64,000 bases of DNA from Notospermus geniculatus (GCA_002633025.1 NMRB01001440.1:34720-98719); one strand, 5' to 3'; counted from the stretch's first letter, positions 33,646-44,881 are shown. Notes: generated by a model from the sequence alone, not told the origin. Translations and numbers: made by a program.

Positions 33646-34000
33646 TTTGGTTTGTTTTTCATTTTGGCAGCCGGTTTTTTCTTCATTTTGGCGTCCATGG
33701 AGTATAGCAAGGCTAAGTACATTCTATAGGTAGATTTCGATGGAAGGAGTGCAAAGGAACATCAAGAAGAGACTAGGCATAAACAACGTAAGTAGGATGT
33801 TTTAACAAAGGTTTTCAAAACAAAAAATTAGCAGCAAGGCCTGATAGAGCGATGTACTGACAAACGTCCTTGGGCCTGTAGTAATTGTCGGTCCGGTCCG
33901 TTTCTCTGCTGACAATAGAACATGCAAGACGGGATTCTATTCTATTGCTCTTTTCTCTTGTATCCAAAAAATAGAGCACAAAAGGCGACACACAAAATGA
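33646..34000. other. Spacer, nothing recognised
   Basis: Two TTCATTTTGGC words at about 33657-33695 are the only internal repeat. Confidence 0.4.
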
Positions 34001-34110
34001 TATAATAAAAGCAGTCGTCCTCCAGAAATTTCGCAAATTTTCGACCCCAACCGGGGTCTTCTTCAGGCTGGCACTTTCAAGTCGAGCTACCAGAAGTGTA
34101 ATTTTCTCTT
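33967..34110 (-). mobile_element. Hammerhead-like element, locus 2 (one-sided)
   Basis: The minus strand reads CTGAAGA, hairpin GACCCC-GGTT-GGGGTC, GAAAATTTGCGAAATTTC, then TGGAGG and an outer arm with TTTGTGTGTCGCCTTTTGTG. The loop side (CACTTTCAAGTCGAGCTACC) is the same as in the two-sided locus at 58141 up to about 34100, then diverges. Confidence 0.75.
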
Positions 34111-34678
34111 GCTTTGACATTGGATGGCTGTTCATCACGAACGCGCTCCGAAAAGTCGAACTGAAGTTGGATTAATCCAAATTAAAATACGTTTTGTGTT
34201 TTGTAAAAATGCCACTTCTCGAGCATGCTGAATTCCATCAATTTTTGTCTGATCTCACCTGATGCTTAATCCAGAAATAAAATGTAAACTCGCGCTTGTT
34301 GTTCATCATTATATTCTAATGGAAGCTACACGCGCAGCGGAAAGATGGCCAATGACTTCGAAATCTATTGTACTAAAAGCGGCATTTTTCGTTTGATGAA
34401 AACTCGTATTATCACTACAGCCGCTAAAACGGCCATTTTAGATTACTGCATGATGCATATCGGATATGACTGATTTTGAGGACATGACATCGAATTGTTT
34501 TTGAGGATTCAAAATCACTACATGTATTAATTTGATATGGTGAAAGTAGGGATGATTTCCAAATGAGTAATCAACTGGAAACTTGGGAAGGAAACAAGAC
34601 TTTGAGCTTTGTCAGACTTGAAAGTGGCCATTGAATAGATCACAAGTTAAAAGTATAATTGTGATTGATATTCTAATG
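34111..34678. other. No gene; one 42-codon frame
   Basis: AAGATGGCC at 34342 opens a 42-codon frame ending at 34473 (starting MANDFEIYCTKS). It is not recognised and too short to support. Confidence 0.35.
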
Positions 34679-34865
34679 CAGTGGAACCTGTCACATTGAA
34701 CACCTTGGTACTTTGAACAAACTGCCTACATGTGAACACTTCGAAATTCCCCGCCAGATCTAACAGTAAAGGATTACCTAGTACGGTGACCCTTGGTTGA
34801 ACACCTCCTTACAATGAACGCTTTTGAAATTCCCCGTGAGTGTTCAATGTAGACAGGTTCCACTG
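34679..34865. mobile_element. MITE, CAGTGGAACCTGTC ends
   Basis: The tips CAGTGGAACCTGTC / GACAGGTTCCACTG with inner TTGAACACxT words and two GAAATTCCCC copies. CAGTGGAACC ends are common in pogo/hAT-type MITEs of invertebrates. Confidence 0.75.
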
Positions 34866-34879
34866 TGTTTAAAACGGAA

Positions 34880-35455
34880 CCAACTCAAAAAGAGACAGTC
34901 GTCTAGAATTTTGAAAATTTTCGGCCCTGACAAGGGCCTTCTTCAGGCACAATCACTAAAAACAATTTCCAGAAGAAAAAGAAATGTCCAATTTCGCATC
35001 TTCTAGAAGGGCGATTCCACGGAATTTAATAAGAGAGGTTTTTGCAGATTTTGTTTTCCGTACCTTTCATCTTTTACAGCAACTGATTTCAAATGTGTGG
35101 TAGAGCTAGAGCTAGAGCTGAGCTATGCAAAGGTAGGAATATCTGGGATCTTGGTTCATTAGCAAAGCAGTAATTAACAAAACATTTGGTGTCGAACGGG
35201 ACAGCTTTGCGGACAAATTTTGTCCCGTTCGACACCACTTATTTCTATTAATTACTGCCGCACTGTAGTACCCAGCCCACAGATGATGGTATCATTGAAT
35301 AGCTCAGCACAGGCCCTATCTCTGCCATGGAAGCAGCATCAATTTCGAAAGAACATGAAGGGTGAAATTTGACAAAACAACTTATCAAAACCCATCTAAT
35401 GCAATGCCGTGGGATCACCCAGAAGTTGTTTTTAGTGATTGTGCCTGAAGATGAT
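34880..35455. mobile_element. Hammerhead-like foldback, locus 3 (diverged)
   Basis: The left arm on minus reads CTGAAGA, hairpin GGCCC-TTGTCA-GGGCC, GAAAATTTTCAAAATTC. The stem bases differ from the other loci but still pair. The right arm at 35420-35450 (GTTTTTAGTGATTGTGCCTG, AAGATGATTTTTCTGG) keeps the arm but has lost the hairpin. A separate palindrome is nested at 35167. Confidence 0.7.
35167..35258. mobile_element. Nested foldback, GCAGTAATTAA ends
   Basis: Inner perfect arms TGGTGTCGAACGGGACA / complement lie around 17 bases, with outer GCAGTAATTAA / TTAATTACTGC. It lies in the core of the 34880 element. Confidence 0.75.
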
Positions 35456-35459
35456 TTTT

Positions 35460-36403
35460 CTGGTTAATTTGCTGATGAATCTAAATAATGTTAAAACGTT
35501 TATGATAATTAGTTAAAAAAGGTTTGTGCCGTTTTCTCTGGGCCGGACCTGTTACCGAAAGTTTCCAATTCTTCTTACATGTTCATGGCAAACAGAGAAA
35601 TATGTCGAATGCTCATTAATTTGATAAAATTCGTTAGAAAATTAATATGCAAGATTAAGCATACACTTTTTGTAAGCAATATTCATCCACGGGATCTTAT
35701 TTCGTTGAATTACAAAACCTTACAACCGATATGGGCGCGGATAGATACGTGGAAATATCGATGCAATGCGGCTGTCAAATTGACCTATTTCGTATCCCTC
35801 CGCGCATAATTTTATTACTCATTACACCATGTTATTGGCAGTCGGCCATTTTCTCTAGCCTGGTTATTAACGCGTACAATTCATGGATATTTTTGCACTG
35901 AGAGCCCTCACTATCTCTGGCCATAAAATTTGTCGGCTTCCTTTGATGTTGGCTACAGAAGGTCACGTGCTTTGGTTTATATATGTGATAATATTACTGG
36001 GTTGTTGTGAAGAATTGGTGCATTGTGGAGGGAGGGGGGTTTGATGTAAACAGGATAAGTTCGGATGCTGGTGTTGCTGTTGCTGGCGACTTTATGTCCG
36101 GTTTGGGAGGCGACTAGAAGTTATGACCAATGAAAAATGTTTTGTGTGGAAGGCAAACACTCTCGTGTGGACCTGCGATAACTTTATGGGGTAACATGAG
36201 TAATTTCATCACACGGGCATGACGGGGGTGTCTGAAAGAAAAAGTCCCAATCTATCCTCAAACCCTTTCGGACCAAATTGACGAAATTTGATGTGCAAGG
36301 TAAAGAGTTTGCTAGGCCTTTATATGTTTCATAATCAACACAAACCTGAAGATGTCTTTCAGAAAATCAGCTTATCTGTTCAATAACAATCCAAAAATAT
36401 TCC
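35460..36403. other. No gene supported
   Basis: The 76-codon frame at 35579-35809 (basic, isoleucine-rich) is not recognised. G-rich words occur at about 36030. Confidence 0.4.
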
Positions 36404-36526
36404 TGTCACCACATCCTCCCACAGCAGGGGTTTTTACCTCGCTTCTCTTCATCCGCTCACACAAACACTTGTGTGGAGTGTATGAATAGGAACGAGACCA
36501 AAGCCCTGCTGTGGGAGGATGTGTGA
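36404..36526. mobile_element. Foldback, CACATCCTCCCACAGCAGGG arms
   Basis: Arms of about 25 bases face each other (CCCTGCTGTGGGAGGATGTG). The loop contains an ACAAACACTTGTGTGGAGTG partial palindrome. Confidence 0.75.
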
Positions 36527-37050
36527 CCAGTACTGCCACCTGACGGTGTCCCGGAGACCGACTTCCACTACTTGGACTGGATAGTTCTGCGTTTTACCGT
36601 CGTGGAAATGGAGGGGCGCTCCGATAACTTGTGCAAAACGTTATGTATTTCTGTGCTATCTTCTATGAGTTTAATGTAAAATCGTTTTATGTAAAATGTT
36701 TTATACCTCGATATACTGAATAAGTTATTCGCAATTCGTAATTCGTAATGTCAGATTTTGTTTGACCATTTGGAGGAACAAGAATATTTATCAAACTACA
36801 GAACCCATCGCATACAGTCATGTATAACCTTTTGTATAGTTTTCTGTCGCTTCTAATTAAGGCAGACTTTCAGGCAGAGGGCGAGTGCAACAGAGGTCTT
36901 ATGCCATGCATAGCTGGGGTGAAGGCTACTCAAGATGTGGGAATTCTTTGCCTTCGCTGTTCCGCCCTGGGTGCAAGGGGGCGGGGGGGGGGATAGTTCG
37001 CGCTTGCAATTCCACAGATGAAACCGAGTGACGATTTTATGTATCACACA
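36527..37050. other. Spacer with G-tract, nothing else
   Basis: A GGGGGCGGGGGGGGGG run is at 36976. No gene. Confidence 0.4.
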
Positions 37051-37399
37051 TTGGGCCGAATTCATAAAAACTAGCATTTGCTTTTTCTGGGCTTTTTCTT
37101 GAAGAGGCATTTATAAAATTTGCTTTTGCTTCATAAACAAGCAACTCCCTATAAGAATTTAGCAGAAGCTTTGTCTTGCGTGCATTAGCTTCCTCAGATA
37201 GAAAATGCTTCTGCCATCCGACAATAGTTGTGCTGCGGTAATACCCAAGATCTTGCTTGGCTTTTTAAGAAAAGGTCATCAGGATTATGAATATGTTTCT
37301 GAGCAAAATCTCTGGCTAGTGCTTCTCCTTGACAAGTAAAAGCTTCGCCTTGGGGCTTTGGCTTGTAAGCTTTTGCTATGTTTTATAAATTCGGCCCAA
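37051..37399. mobile_element. Foldback, TTGGGCCGAATTCATAAA ends
   Basis: The ends are mirrored by TTTATAAATTCGGCCCAA. The core is enriched in AAGC(A/T)TTTGCTT-like words in both directions. Confidence 0.8.
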
Positions 37400-37975
37400 T
37401 CTCCATCACCCCTTTTTTTCTTTGAGATTTTTCCCAATACAGCTCAATTGAAGTGAAAGGTTTCAACAAATCCACTCTAAAAACTCGCTGATGAAAACTC
37501 GCTGATGAAAATCTATGATTTCCTCACGCAAACTCCACAAGTATACCATCACCTAAAGGGGGCCAATGCACACCGTGTCATTAAGAATATCTCCCACCTG
37601 CTACCGACGCCACCATTGCGCAAATGTGGCTGAGGTGATGAACGCAAGGTGAAGCTCGCCCCGAGCCCCGTCACCATCAGACCGCTAAGGTTAACTGCTC
37701 TCATTAGCAGGTTGCGTCGGCTTCTGCGATGTTTAAAAATTCATACATCATCATTTACGAGTAATTTCTCTGTGGCAGTATCCACGTGTGTCGATTTTTG
37801 TATTATTTGTTTTTTATTTTTTACCCTCGGGCTGGTTGAGGCTCAGTCAGAAAGAAAAAAAGATTTGAACCATTAAACTCATTTAAAAAATCAGAAAAGT
37901 TTCATCAGAAAGCAACGAACACGACCAACGTTGACAAGTACATGCTTATCAATATTCGCTTTATCCGAAAATTCA
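37400..37975. other. Spacer, nothing recognised
   Basis: Contains the direct duplication AAACTCGCTGATGAAAA near 37490. No gene. Confidence 0.4.
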
Positions 37976-38204
37976 CAGGGTCGGATCCGGGGGGGGGGGC
38001 GTGGGGGACGTACGCCCCCCCCCCACTTTTGGCAGAGCAATGATTTCTTTTAGCAAGAAAAATTCAATCCCATAAAAATTCGAGTATTTTGCTCTCAGAT
38101 GCCAGGAAAATGCATCTAAAAGCACTTATCTTGTCAAATTTTTCTGGTGCTCGCCGCCTCCGTCGAGCTACGCCCCCTTTCTGTCAACCCTGGGTCCGAT
38201 CCTG
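37976..38204. mobile_element. MITE, CAGGGTCGGATCC ends with G/C tracts
   Basis: The tips CAGGGTCGGATCC and GGGTCCGATCCTG. An 11-G run at 37991 and a 10-C run at 38017 can pair. ATTCA flanks both sides. CAGGG ends fit hAT-type elements, though that family usually makes 8-bp duplications. Confidence 0.7.
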
Positions 38205-38389
38205 ATTCAGATGCTTATTTCTACGGGTACGTCGGTTTCCTCCAACATTACACTATTATAAATAACTAATATGGTCATAATGAATCTTCAACCCTTACAA
38301 TTCAATTGCATATTGCTAAAACAACAATTTGCAGCCGTCGGAACATCGATCTCGGAGATTACGTTTTGGAGCCTTTCCGGGGTGTGTTT

Positions 38390-38800
38390 CAAAATTGGCC
38401 ACCCAAGAAAATGGGGCAAAATTTAACTTTGAAATGATCACAAAGATTTGTGCCATTGATTTTCAAAAAATCAAATGTACATGTAGTATATGATAATATA
38501 GACCTTTAACTATTAGTTTCTCCATCTGGGATGTACAGTGTACACTCATTTGAAGGAAGGTATCAAAAAATATTGAGCTTACCAGCAAAATCTATCGTTC
38601 CGTCCGACACCAAAACTACTTTCTGCTGTCAGACTTTAAAGGGTTAATAGATCAATTAGTTTGCAGTGCCATAATTTAGAGCTCCATGATACCTATCTGA
38701 CATGAATATTGTAGAGTTTCAAGAAACAGCCTGTCACCAGTAGACAAAAGAATGGTGAAAATTTTCTGGTGTCGGACGAAACACTTTTTGAAACACACTC
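38390..38800 (+). mobile_element. Family D MITE, copy 1
   Basis: The ends GTGTGTTTCAAAA / TTTTTGAAACACAC are only about 14 bases, with a unique core of about 380 bases (CTATCGTTCCGTCCGACACC, GGTGTCGGACGAAACAC). A second copy at 54311-54729 is over 90 percent alike by eye. Confidence 0.85.
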
Positions 38801-39026
38801 CAGAGCGTCCTCCGAGGACATTGCTTCAGTGTCTCCATCTATCGTGCTCCTGGGAAATTAAATTCCTTTGATGTTCACCGACACGTACTGAAGTGACTTT
38901 CCATTACATTTTATTACTTGACGCATTATTTCATATTCGTACATCGTAAAATGGTCCATTTCACGATAGTAGAATCAGTTTTAACACGCATTGATGTACA
39001 CGATTACTCTTTTGCATCATGTCAGC

Positions 39027-39454
39027 ATATGTGAACCGTGACAGCAAAATCAGTCGGAATGCACACAGTAGAAGACCCAACATGCCCAAGGGGACACCAA
39101 CGGTTTGTTGATTTCAGGATTGTCTGCCCACAGGCACCTCTGAGAGTCGTCAGTAGGGTTAGGGTTAACTAGGGGTCAAGGCTAGGGTTAGGGTTAGGGG
39201 GCTACGTAGGGAGGTCCCTAGTATAATATATAAAATTTTATATATTATACTAGGGACCTCCCTACGTAGCCCCCTAACCCTAACCCTAGCCTTGACCCCT
39301 AGTTAACCCTAACCCTACTGACGACTCTCAGAGGTGCCTGTGGTCTGCCCATTGTGAAATTTGACTTTGTTCATTTCTGGAATTGTTCTCTGGTGTCATC
39401 TTGGGTCTTCTTCCCAGCGCATTCCGACTCATTTTGCTGTCACGAGTCACATAT
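39027..39454. mobile_element. Family B MITE, copy 2 (interrupted)
   Basis: The ends ATATGTGAACCGTGACAGC / GCTGTCACGAGTCACATAT. The core matches copy 1 (31278) on both sides of the palindrome inserted at 39130. Confidence 0.85.
39130..39342. mobile_element. Perfect 210-bp palindrome nested in family B
   Basis: The arms at 39131-39235 and 39236-39340 are exact reverse complements, 105 bases each, with no spacer. GTCTGCCC flanks it at 39122-39129 and 39343-39350, an 8-bp target duplication absent from family B copy 1. Each arm holds TTAGGG-type words (GGGTTAGGGTT, CTAGGGTTAGGGTTAGGGGG). The tips CAGGCACC and the 8-bp duplication suit a hAT-type event. Confidence 0.9.
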
Positions 39455-40335
39455 ACCAGAGTGGCTCAATAAAAATGTTACACCTACAGAATGGTCAATA
39501 TCTTTTATAATTTTGGCATTTACCCTAAAATATACATATGTACTTGAAGGGCAAGCTCTCTCGATTAATTTGACACCAGCAGATTCAAAATCCTTCCACG
39601 GTTGACTGCACAGGACAGATTTTATTGACTCATGTGAAATCTGACTTGCGCCAACTTCTCAGTGGTTGAACAGGACAAGAATTAATGACCAATCCTTTCT
39701 TTATGCAGTGGACAGTGAACTTGAAATGACATGGTTATTTCATGGTGCACATTGCACATGGACTGGGTATGAGGTCAATCAGAAACGCATGGACTTTGGT
39801 CAACGTACGACAAGACAGGGATCTCATCAGACGTGCTCAGGTCACACTGTGGCGAGTTAGGCGGGCGAATCCCCGCGAACTAGAATGAAATGGTCCATGG
39901 ACCATGTGCTCACCCCTTTGGACATAATAGTGTAATGACAGAGAGAGAGGTATGTTCATGGCCCATGGACCATTTCATTCTACAGGGTGGGCCAAAAAAA
40001 GCGCAACATGGAAAGCCCTTGGAGGAATCCTCCAAGGAAAGCCCAATTTTGGTCTGGACGCCAGGTTGTATGATGTCCATTTCAAACCCAGAGTAATAAA
40101 ATTTAAAGGAATGCTTGCTCTTTGTCCTTTGTCCTGTCAACCACTGAGAAGTTGGCGCAAAGGTCAATAAAATCTGTCATCTGCAGTCAACCATGGACGG
40201 ATTTTGAATCTGCTGGTGTCATTAATCGTGAGAGCTTGCTCTTCAATTACATCTGTATATTTTAGGGTAACTGCCAAAATTTTAAAAGATATTGACCATT
40301 TTGTAAGTGTAACATTTTTATTGAGCCACTCTGTA
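39455..40335. mobile_element. 880-bp foldback with mariner-like ends
   Basis: Arms of about 225 bases start (T)ACxAGAGTGGCTCAATAAAAATGTTACAC, an end style known from mariner/Tc-type elements. The core holds a smaller inverted pair (AATGAAATGGTCCATGGACC at about 39885 and 39965) and at 39981 another TACAGGGTGGGCCAAAAAAA end. No transposase frame survives. Confidence 0.8.
39883..39981. repeat. Inverted pair AATGAAATGGTCCATGGACC
   Basis: Two facing copies of this 20-mer with GTGCTCA or GAACAT next to them. A third single copy is at 41386-41412. Confidence 0.65.
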
Positions 40336-41200
40336 GTACATGTACTTATATTTCATCGGACAGGAGAGAACCCCTGCAACGCCATCTACCGATTATCAAA
40401 GAAACTCCCGCTATGGAATTCACCTGTTACGACGGACAGACAGAGCGGTGATGGATAGAAAGAACTTATTGGCTCGTTCACAGACGACAAAGAGAAAACG
40501 TCTTCCATTTTGTCCTGGTTGACAATTGTTGGAGGAATCATCTTTGGTTTAAAGCAACAGGTGGACCGAGCAAAGGTGTGCGATCACCACTCTGGTTTCT
40601 AAAGCTTGTCAACTTTCTGCACTCTAAAACCACCTAAAATGAAAACATTTACAGCGTTTTTTTTATTGAAAGCTTCGAAATATTTTTTTAACGAAAACCT
40701 TTGAAGAGTTTTTGGTGAAAATCTTTGAAGTGTTTTTTGATGAAAACATTTTAAAATACTTTTTTTAAATAAAATCTTAGGTGTTCGCACACTTGAAAAG
40801 TTTTCATCAAAGACACATAGTAGCCATTTAACTACTTCAACGCCCAGACGAAGAAAATATTGGCCTTAAACCGTAACCGTAACCCATGTAACCCTAACCC
40901 TAACCTCTACTTGACTTATTGAAGAGTTTACAATCAATAGGAATAAAGAAAAACAACACGCCAGGGCCTGATCAATTCACTGACGTCATAATCCTGACGT
41001 CATTCGTAGAAAGCACTTTCTGAACTCGACTTTGAGGACAAATATCTGACCGATATTTTATTAATCTTTTCCGACGGTCTGATTAAATGATCATCTGAAG
41101 AGTCCTGTCTTATCTTTTGTCAACAAATGGTCAAGGAAAGGTAATATATCATATTTGCATGATTTGACTTGAAGGGATGTCAATTTCTTCATGCCGATCA
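40336..41200. other. No gene; degenerate tandem repeat inside
   Basis: The stretch 40640-40810 is about five degenerate units of about 33 bases (TTTTTTxATTGAAAACxTTTGAAG). CCCTAACCCTAACC telomere-like words occur at about 40895. No gene. Confidence 0.5.
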
Positions 41201-41204
41201 AATG

Positions 41205-41357
41205 CAGGTGTAACAGAGGAGAAAGTCCTAGGAATGCGAGTTCACCATACAATAGTCTGCTATTGTGCGGCTACGTTTGAATGGTCATGGTCTCTATAGC
41301 CATATATCATAATCCCTCGTTGAAAAATAAGATCGGACTTAAAATCCAGAGAGACTT
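41205..41357 (+). repeat. Dispersed repeat L, copy 3 (diverged)
   Basis: GCAGGTGTAACAGAGGA, GGTCATGGTCTCTATAGCCA and CCCTCGTTGAAAAATAAGAT follow the order in 6659-6782. Confidence 0.5.
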
Positions 41358-41519
41358 TTAATAGATCTCTGTCACAGGTAGTCAATGAAATGGTCCATGG
41401 ACCATGTGCTCATCTGGGTGAATGTACCAGAAGAACGAACAACAAGTGTCAAGTCAATATGTTCCAGGGAAACATCATACCAGGTTAGAACTTTCTTTGT
41501 GGTATTGTTCATATGATAT

Positions 41520-42005
41520 GAGCCAAAGTACATTTTCCAAGATGGCCGCCTGGCGGCCATGTTTGGGGTAGAATTGGCCAGAAGACATTGAGGTAGAATC
41601 GTACTGAAAATTGCTGAATACATAGAGGGGTCCTAGATACATAATCACACCAAGTTAGAAGACTCTAGGTCAAATAGCCACGAAACATGCCACCAAGTGG
41701 CAAAATTTTGAACTTTGACCTCTGTGACCTTGAAAAGTAGGTCAAATCAAAAACCCGTTAGGTATGTCATGGATCCTTATTAGATGTACCTATGATAAAA
41801 ATTTCGAGATGATCCATCCAGTAGTTCAGGAGTATTGCACTTTTTGTGTTTTCAGAAAGCCAGGAGTCTAATCGGACCGAAACTTGGTGTCAAAGGTCAT
41901 CTGACCTAGGGGTATACATGTATGTGTAAAACATTTCAGGTCAATAGACCCAGCAGTTACGAAACGTGCCCTGCTAACGGACGATGACGGATGCTGAACC
42001 ACGAC
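41520..42005 (+). repeat. Dispersed repeat K, longest copy
   Basis: Starts near AAGATGGCCGCCTGGCGGCC, passes CCTAGATACATAATCACACC and CAGCAGTTACGAAACGTGCCC, and ends AACGGACGATGACGGATGCT. It matches 9110-9275 and the tail of 17340-17660. No open frame. It resembles the 3' region of an old retroelement. Confidence 0.6.
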
Positions 42006-42615
42006 AATAGGTCCCCCCGGTAAAAATGGTGATCAGGGCCCATCGGCAAAAGGGGCATATGATTTGATGCTTTTTCAAGGAGAGTTACGTATCCCTGCGT
42101 CTGTTGCTGTCTTACATGCCTAGATAAATGTATCAAAGTAACCATTTGATATATTTACCATGCCAATTACAGCTGTCAGAAAGCAAAAATGTTAAGTAAC
42201 GTATGTTTGGCAGGAGAAATAGAACTGTCTTTGTGAAACCAATGATGAAGTTGATCATTGATGCTTCATACTGTTACAATGTATGTGCCTATGAAGTACA
42301 TGTATACTGTTTAGAAATCAGAAATTGTCAGGAATCTGCTCCAATCCACTTATCCATAAATGTATAAGGAAAATATTGGAAGCAAATATCCCATCAACAG
42401 ACTATGAGTAAGAAACAAAGATGACAAGTTTCCAAACTGTAAAACAAAGCCAGGACAACCAAACGTCGTCGTGAACATCTTGCAGATGGTGGCACCGTAT
42501 CCCAGAGAGCTGCCTGATTTGAATGATATTTTCAGATATTTTCCCACAATGTTCTGTTAAGGTTTGGCAAAAAGATAAGCGACGGAAGGATCCCCTGTCA
42601 ATTTCAATCCTCTTG

Positions 42616-42786
42616 GTTTTCCTCTCATGGATTTCTTGATTCCTACTTTTAAAGTTAGAACGGCGTTTCACATAGTACCACACCCTAATACTTCTTCAGG
42701 TTCAAGCATAGGATGTACATGTAATACTATATGAAACGTCGTTCTAACTTTAAAAGTTAGAGTCAAGAAACCCATGAGAGGAAAAC
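42616..42786. mobile_element. Foldback, GTTTTCCTCTCATGG ends
   Basis: Arms of about 60 bases with ACTTTTAAAGTTAGAACGxC and TTTCATATAGTA mirror each other around a loop of about 50 bases. Confidence 0.8.
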
Positions 42787-43254
42787 TAACATGACCAAGT
42801 GACTGTTAACAGTGATTTGCAAGTGCCGTTCCAAGAGAATTTTAATCATGTTCTGACAAATATTTGCCCTGGGAAATATTTTAGCCGACAAAATTACTGC
42901 AAGCATTGGATACAAAGTCGGAATCGTCGCTTAAAATGATATTAAAGTTTTCCCGCCAAATTATCACAGTTTTTCTACATTCACTTGGAGTGAATTGATA
43001 CCATCATTTACTTTGAAAAAGGAGCGATGAAATATTAGGATTCATCAGAAAAGATGATGGCTCATTTTTCTGGGTCGAAAGTGGAAAGGGAACATGAAGA
43101 ATTTCAAGTCACAGAAAAAAGGAATATCAAACAAAACGTTTACAAAGGGCATGTTCTTTTTCGGAACATTTTTCCCAACAAATTTTTCATTTAGTTGCAG
43201 TTGTTTGATTTTCATGATAACTTCAGGTATAATATTTTATAATGTGAAGTACAT

Positions 43255-43975
43255 AATCATGAAAGAAAAATGTGACATTAGTTTCATTAATTAGGGAAAC
43301 AAAGACCATTTGCAAAATGTCCGAAATCAGCATGAAAGCAGTGAAATTATTCCCTAATGTTTGTTGTACTGGGAGAGTAATGGTATTATTTATCATTCAT
43401 CATAAAGTCATTACTAAACATATTGGATTTGCTGAAATATTTGCAAAAAATGTGTGACTTTCTTCATTTCTGGACCCCTATTTATGTGGGGGGAGAACAG
43501 AACAGCACATCTAGGCCTGTCAGATTTGAATGGGGTAAAGATTATTGTCAATATCAGTGAAGTGGTTTGTTGGTGTTGCATAAGGTCATAAAAGGGAAAC
43601 TTCAATTTGACATCCCACCGATCACATAAGCCTACCCACATGTTATGGTTGATTACACATGTTGTAACTGATATTGATCATAATCTTTACCACAGCATTC
43701 CATTCAAATCTGACAGGCCTAAATGTGCTGTTCTGTTCTCCCCCCACATAAATAGGGGTCCAGAAATGAAGAAAATCACACATTTTATGCAAATATTTCA
43801 GCAAAACCAATATGTTCAGTAATGATTTTATGATGAATGATAAATAATACCATTACTCTCCCAGTACAGCAAACATTAGGGAATAATTTCACTGCTTTCA
43901 TGCTGATTTCAGACATTTTGCAAATGCTCTTTGTTTTCCTAATTAATGAAACTAATGTCACATTTTTCTTTCATG
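43255..43975. mobile_element. Large palindrome cut by assembly gap
   Basis: The sequence mirrors about a centre at 43615. AAAGAAAAATGTGACATTAG at 43262 faces its complement ending at 43975, where the N run begins. Landmarks on both arms: GCATGAAAGCAGTGAAATTA, AGAGTAATGGTATTATTTAT, CCCTATTTATGTGGGGGGAG. The arms are over 300 bases and about 95 percent alike. The far end of the right arm is lost in the 906-base gap. Confidence 0.85.
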
Positions 43976-44881
43976 NNNNNNNNNNNNNNNNNNNNNNNNN
44001 NNNNNNNNNNNNNNNNNNNNNNNNNNNNNNNNNNNNNNNNNNNNNNNNNNNNNNNNNNNNNNNNNNNNNNNNNNNNNNNNNNNNNNNNNNNNNNNNNNNN
44101 NNNNNNNNNNNNNNNNNNNNNNNNNNNNNNNNNNNNNNNNNNNNNNNNNNNNNNNNNNNNNNNNNNNNNNNNNNNNNNNNNNNNNNNNNNNNNNNNNNNN
44201 NNNNNNNNNNNNNNNNNNNNNNNNNNNNNNNNNNNNNNNNNNNNNNNNNNNNNNNNNNNNNNNNNNNNNNNNNNNNNNNNNNNNNNNNNNNNNNNNNNNN
44301 NNNNNNNNNNNNNNNNNNNNNNNNNNNNNNNNNNNNNNNNNNNNNNNNNNNNNNNNNNNNNNNNNNNNNNNNNNNNNNNNNNNNNNNNNNNNNNNNNNNN
44401 NNNNNNNNNNNNNNNNNNNNNNNNNNNNNNNNNNNNNNNNNNNNNNNNNNNNNNNNNNNNNNNNNNNNNNNNNNNNNNNNNNNNNNNNNNNNNNNNNNNN
44501 NNNNNNNNNNNNNNNNNNNNNNNNNNNNNNNNNNNNNNNNNNNNNNNNNNNNNNNNNNNNNNNNNNNNNNNNNNNNNNNNNNNNNNNNNNNNNNNNNNNN
44601 NNNNNNNNNNNNNNNNNNNNNNNNNNNNNNNNNNNNNNNNNNNNNNNNNNNNNNNNNNNNNNNNNNNNNNNNNNNNNNNNNNNNNNNNNNNNNNNNNNNN
44701 NNNNNNNNNNNNNNNNNNNNNNNNNNNNNNNNNNNNNNNNNNNNNNNNNNNNNNNNNNNNNNNNNNNNNNNNNNNNNNNNNNNNNNNNNNNNNNNNNNNN
44801 NNNNNNNNNNNNNNNNNNNNNNNNNNNNNNNNNNNNNNNNNNNNNNNNNNNNNNNNNNNNNNNNNNNNNNNNNNNNNNNNN
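43976..44881. other. Assembly gap, 906 bases
   Basis: Unknown bases. The gap starts inside the palindrome arm. Frames drawn across it are artefacts. Other gaps are at 12561-12745, 23780-23831 and 54955-55171. Confidence 0.95.

Noticed and set aside
39181-39200. Interstitial telomere or chromosome end
   Set aside because: The TTAGGG-type words are few, irregular and lie inside a palindromic insertion; the sequence continues normally on both sides.
39666-39860. Possible mariner transposase fragment inside the 39455 foldback
   Set aside because: The ends look mariner-like, but the 64-codon frame shows neither the D,D motifs nor the helix-turn-helix pattern.
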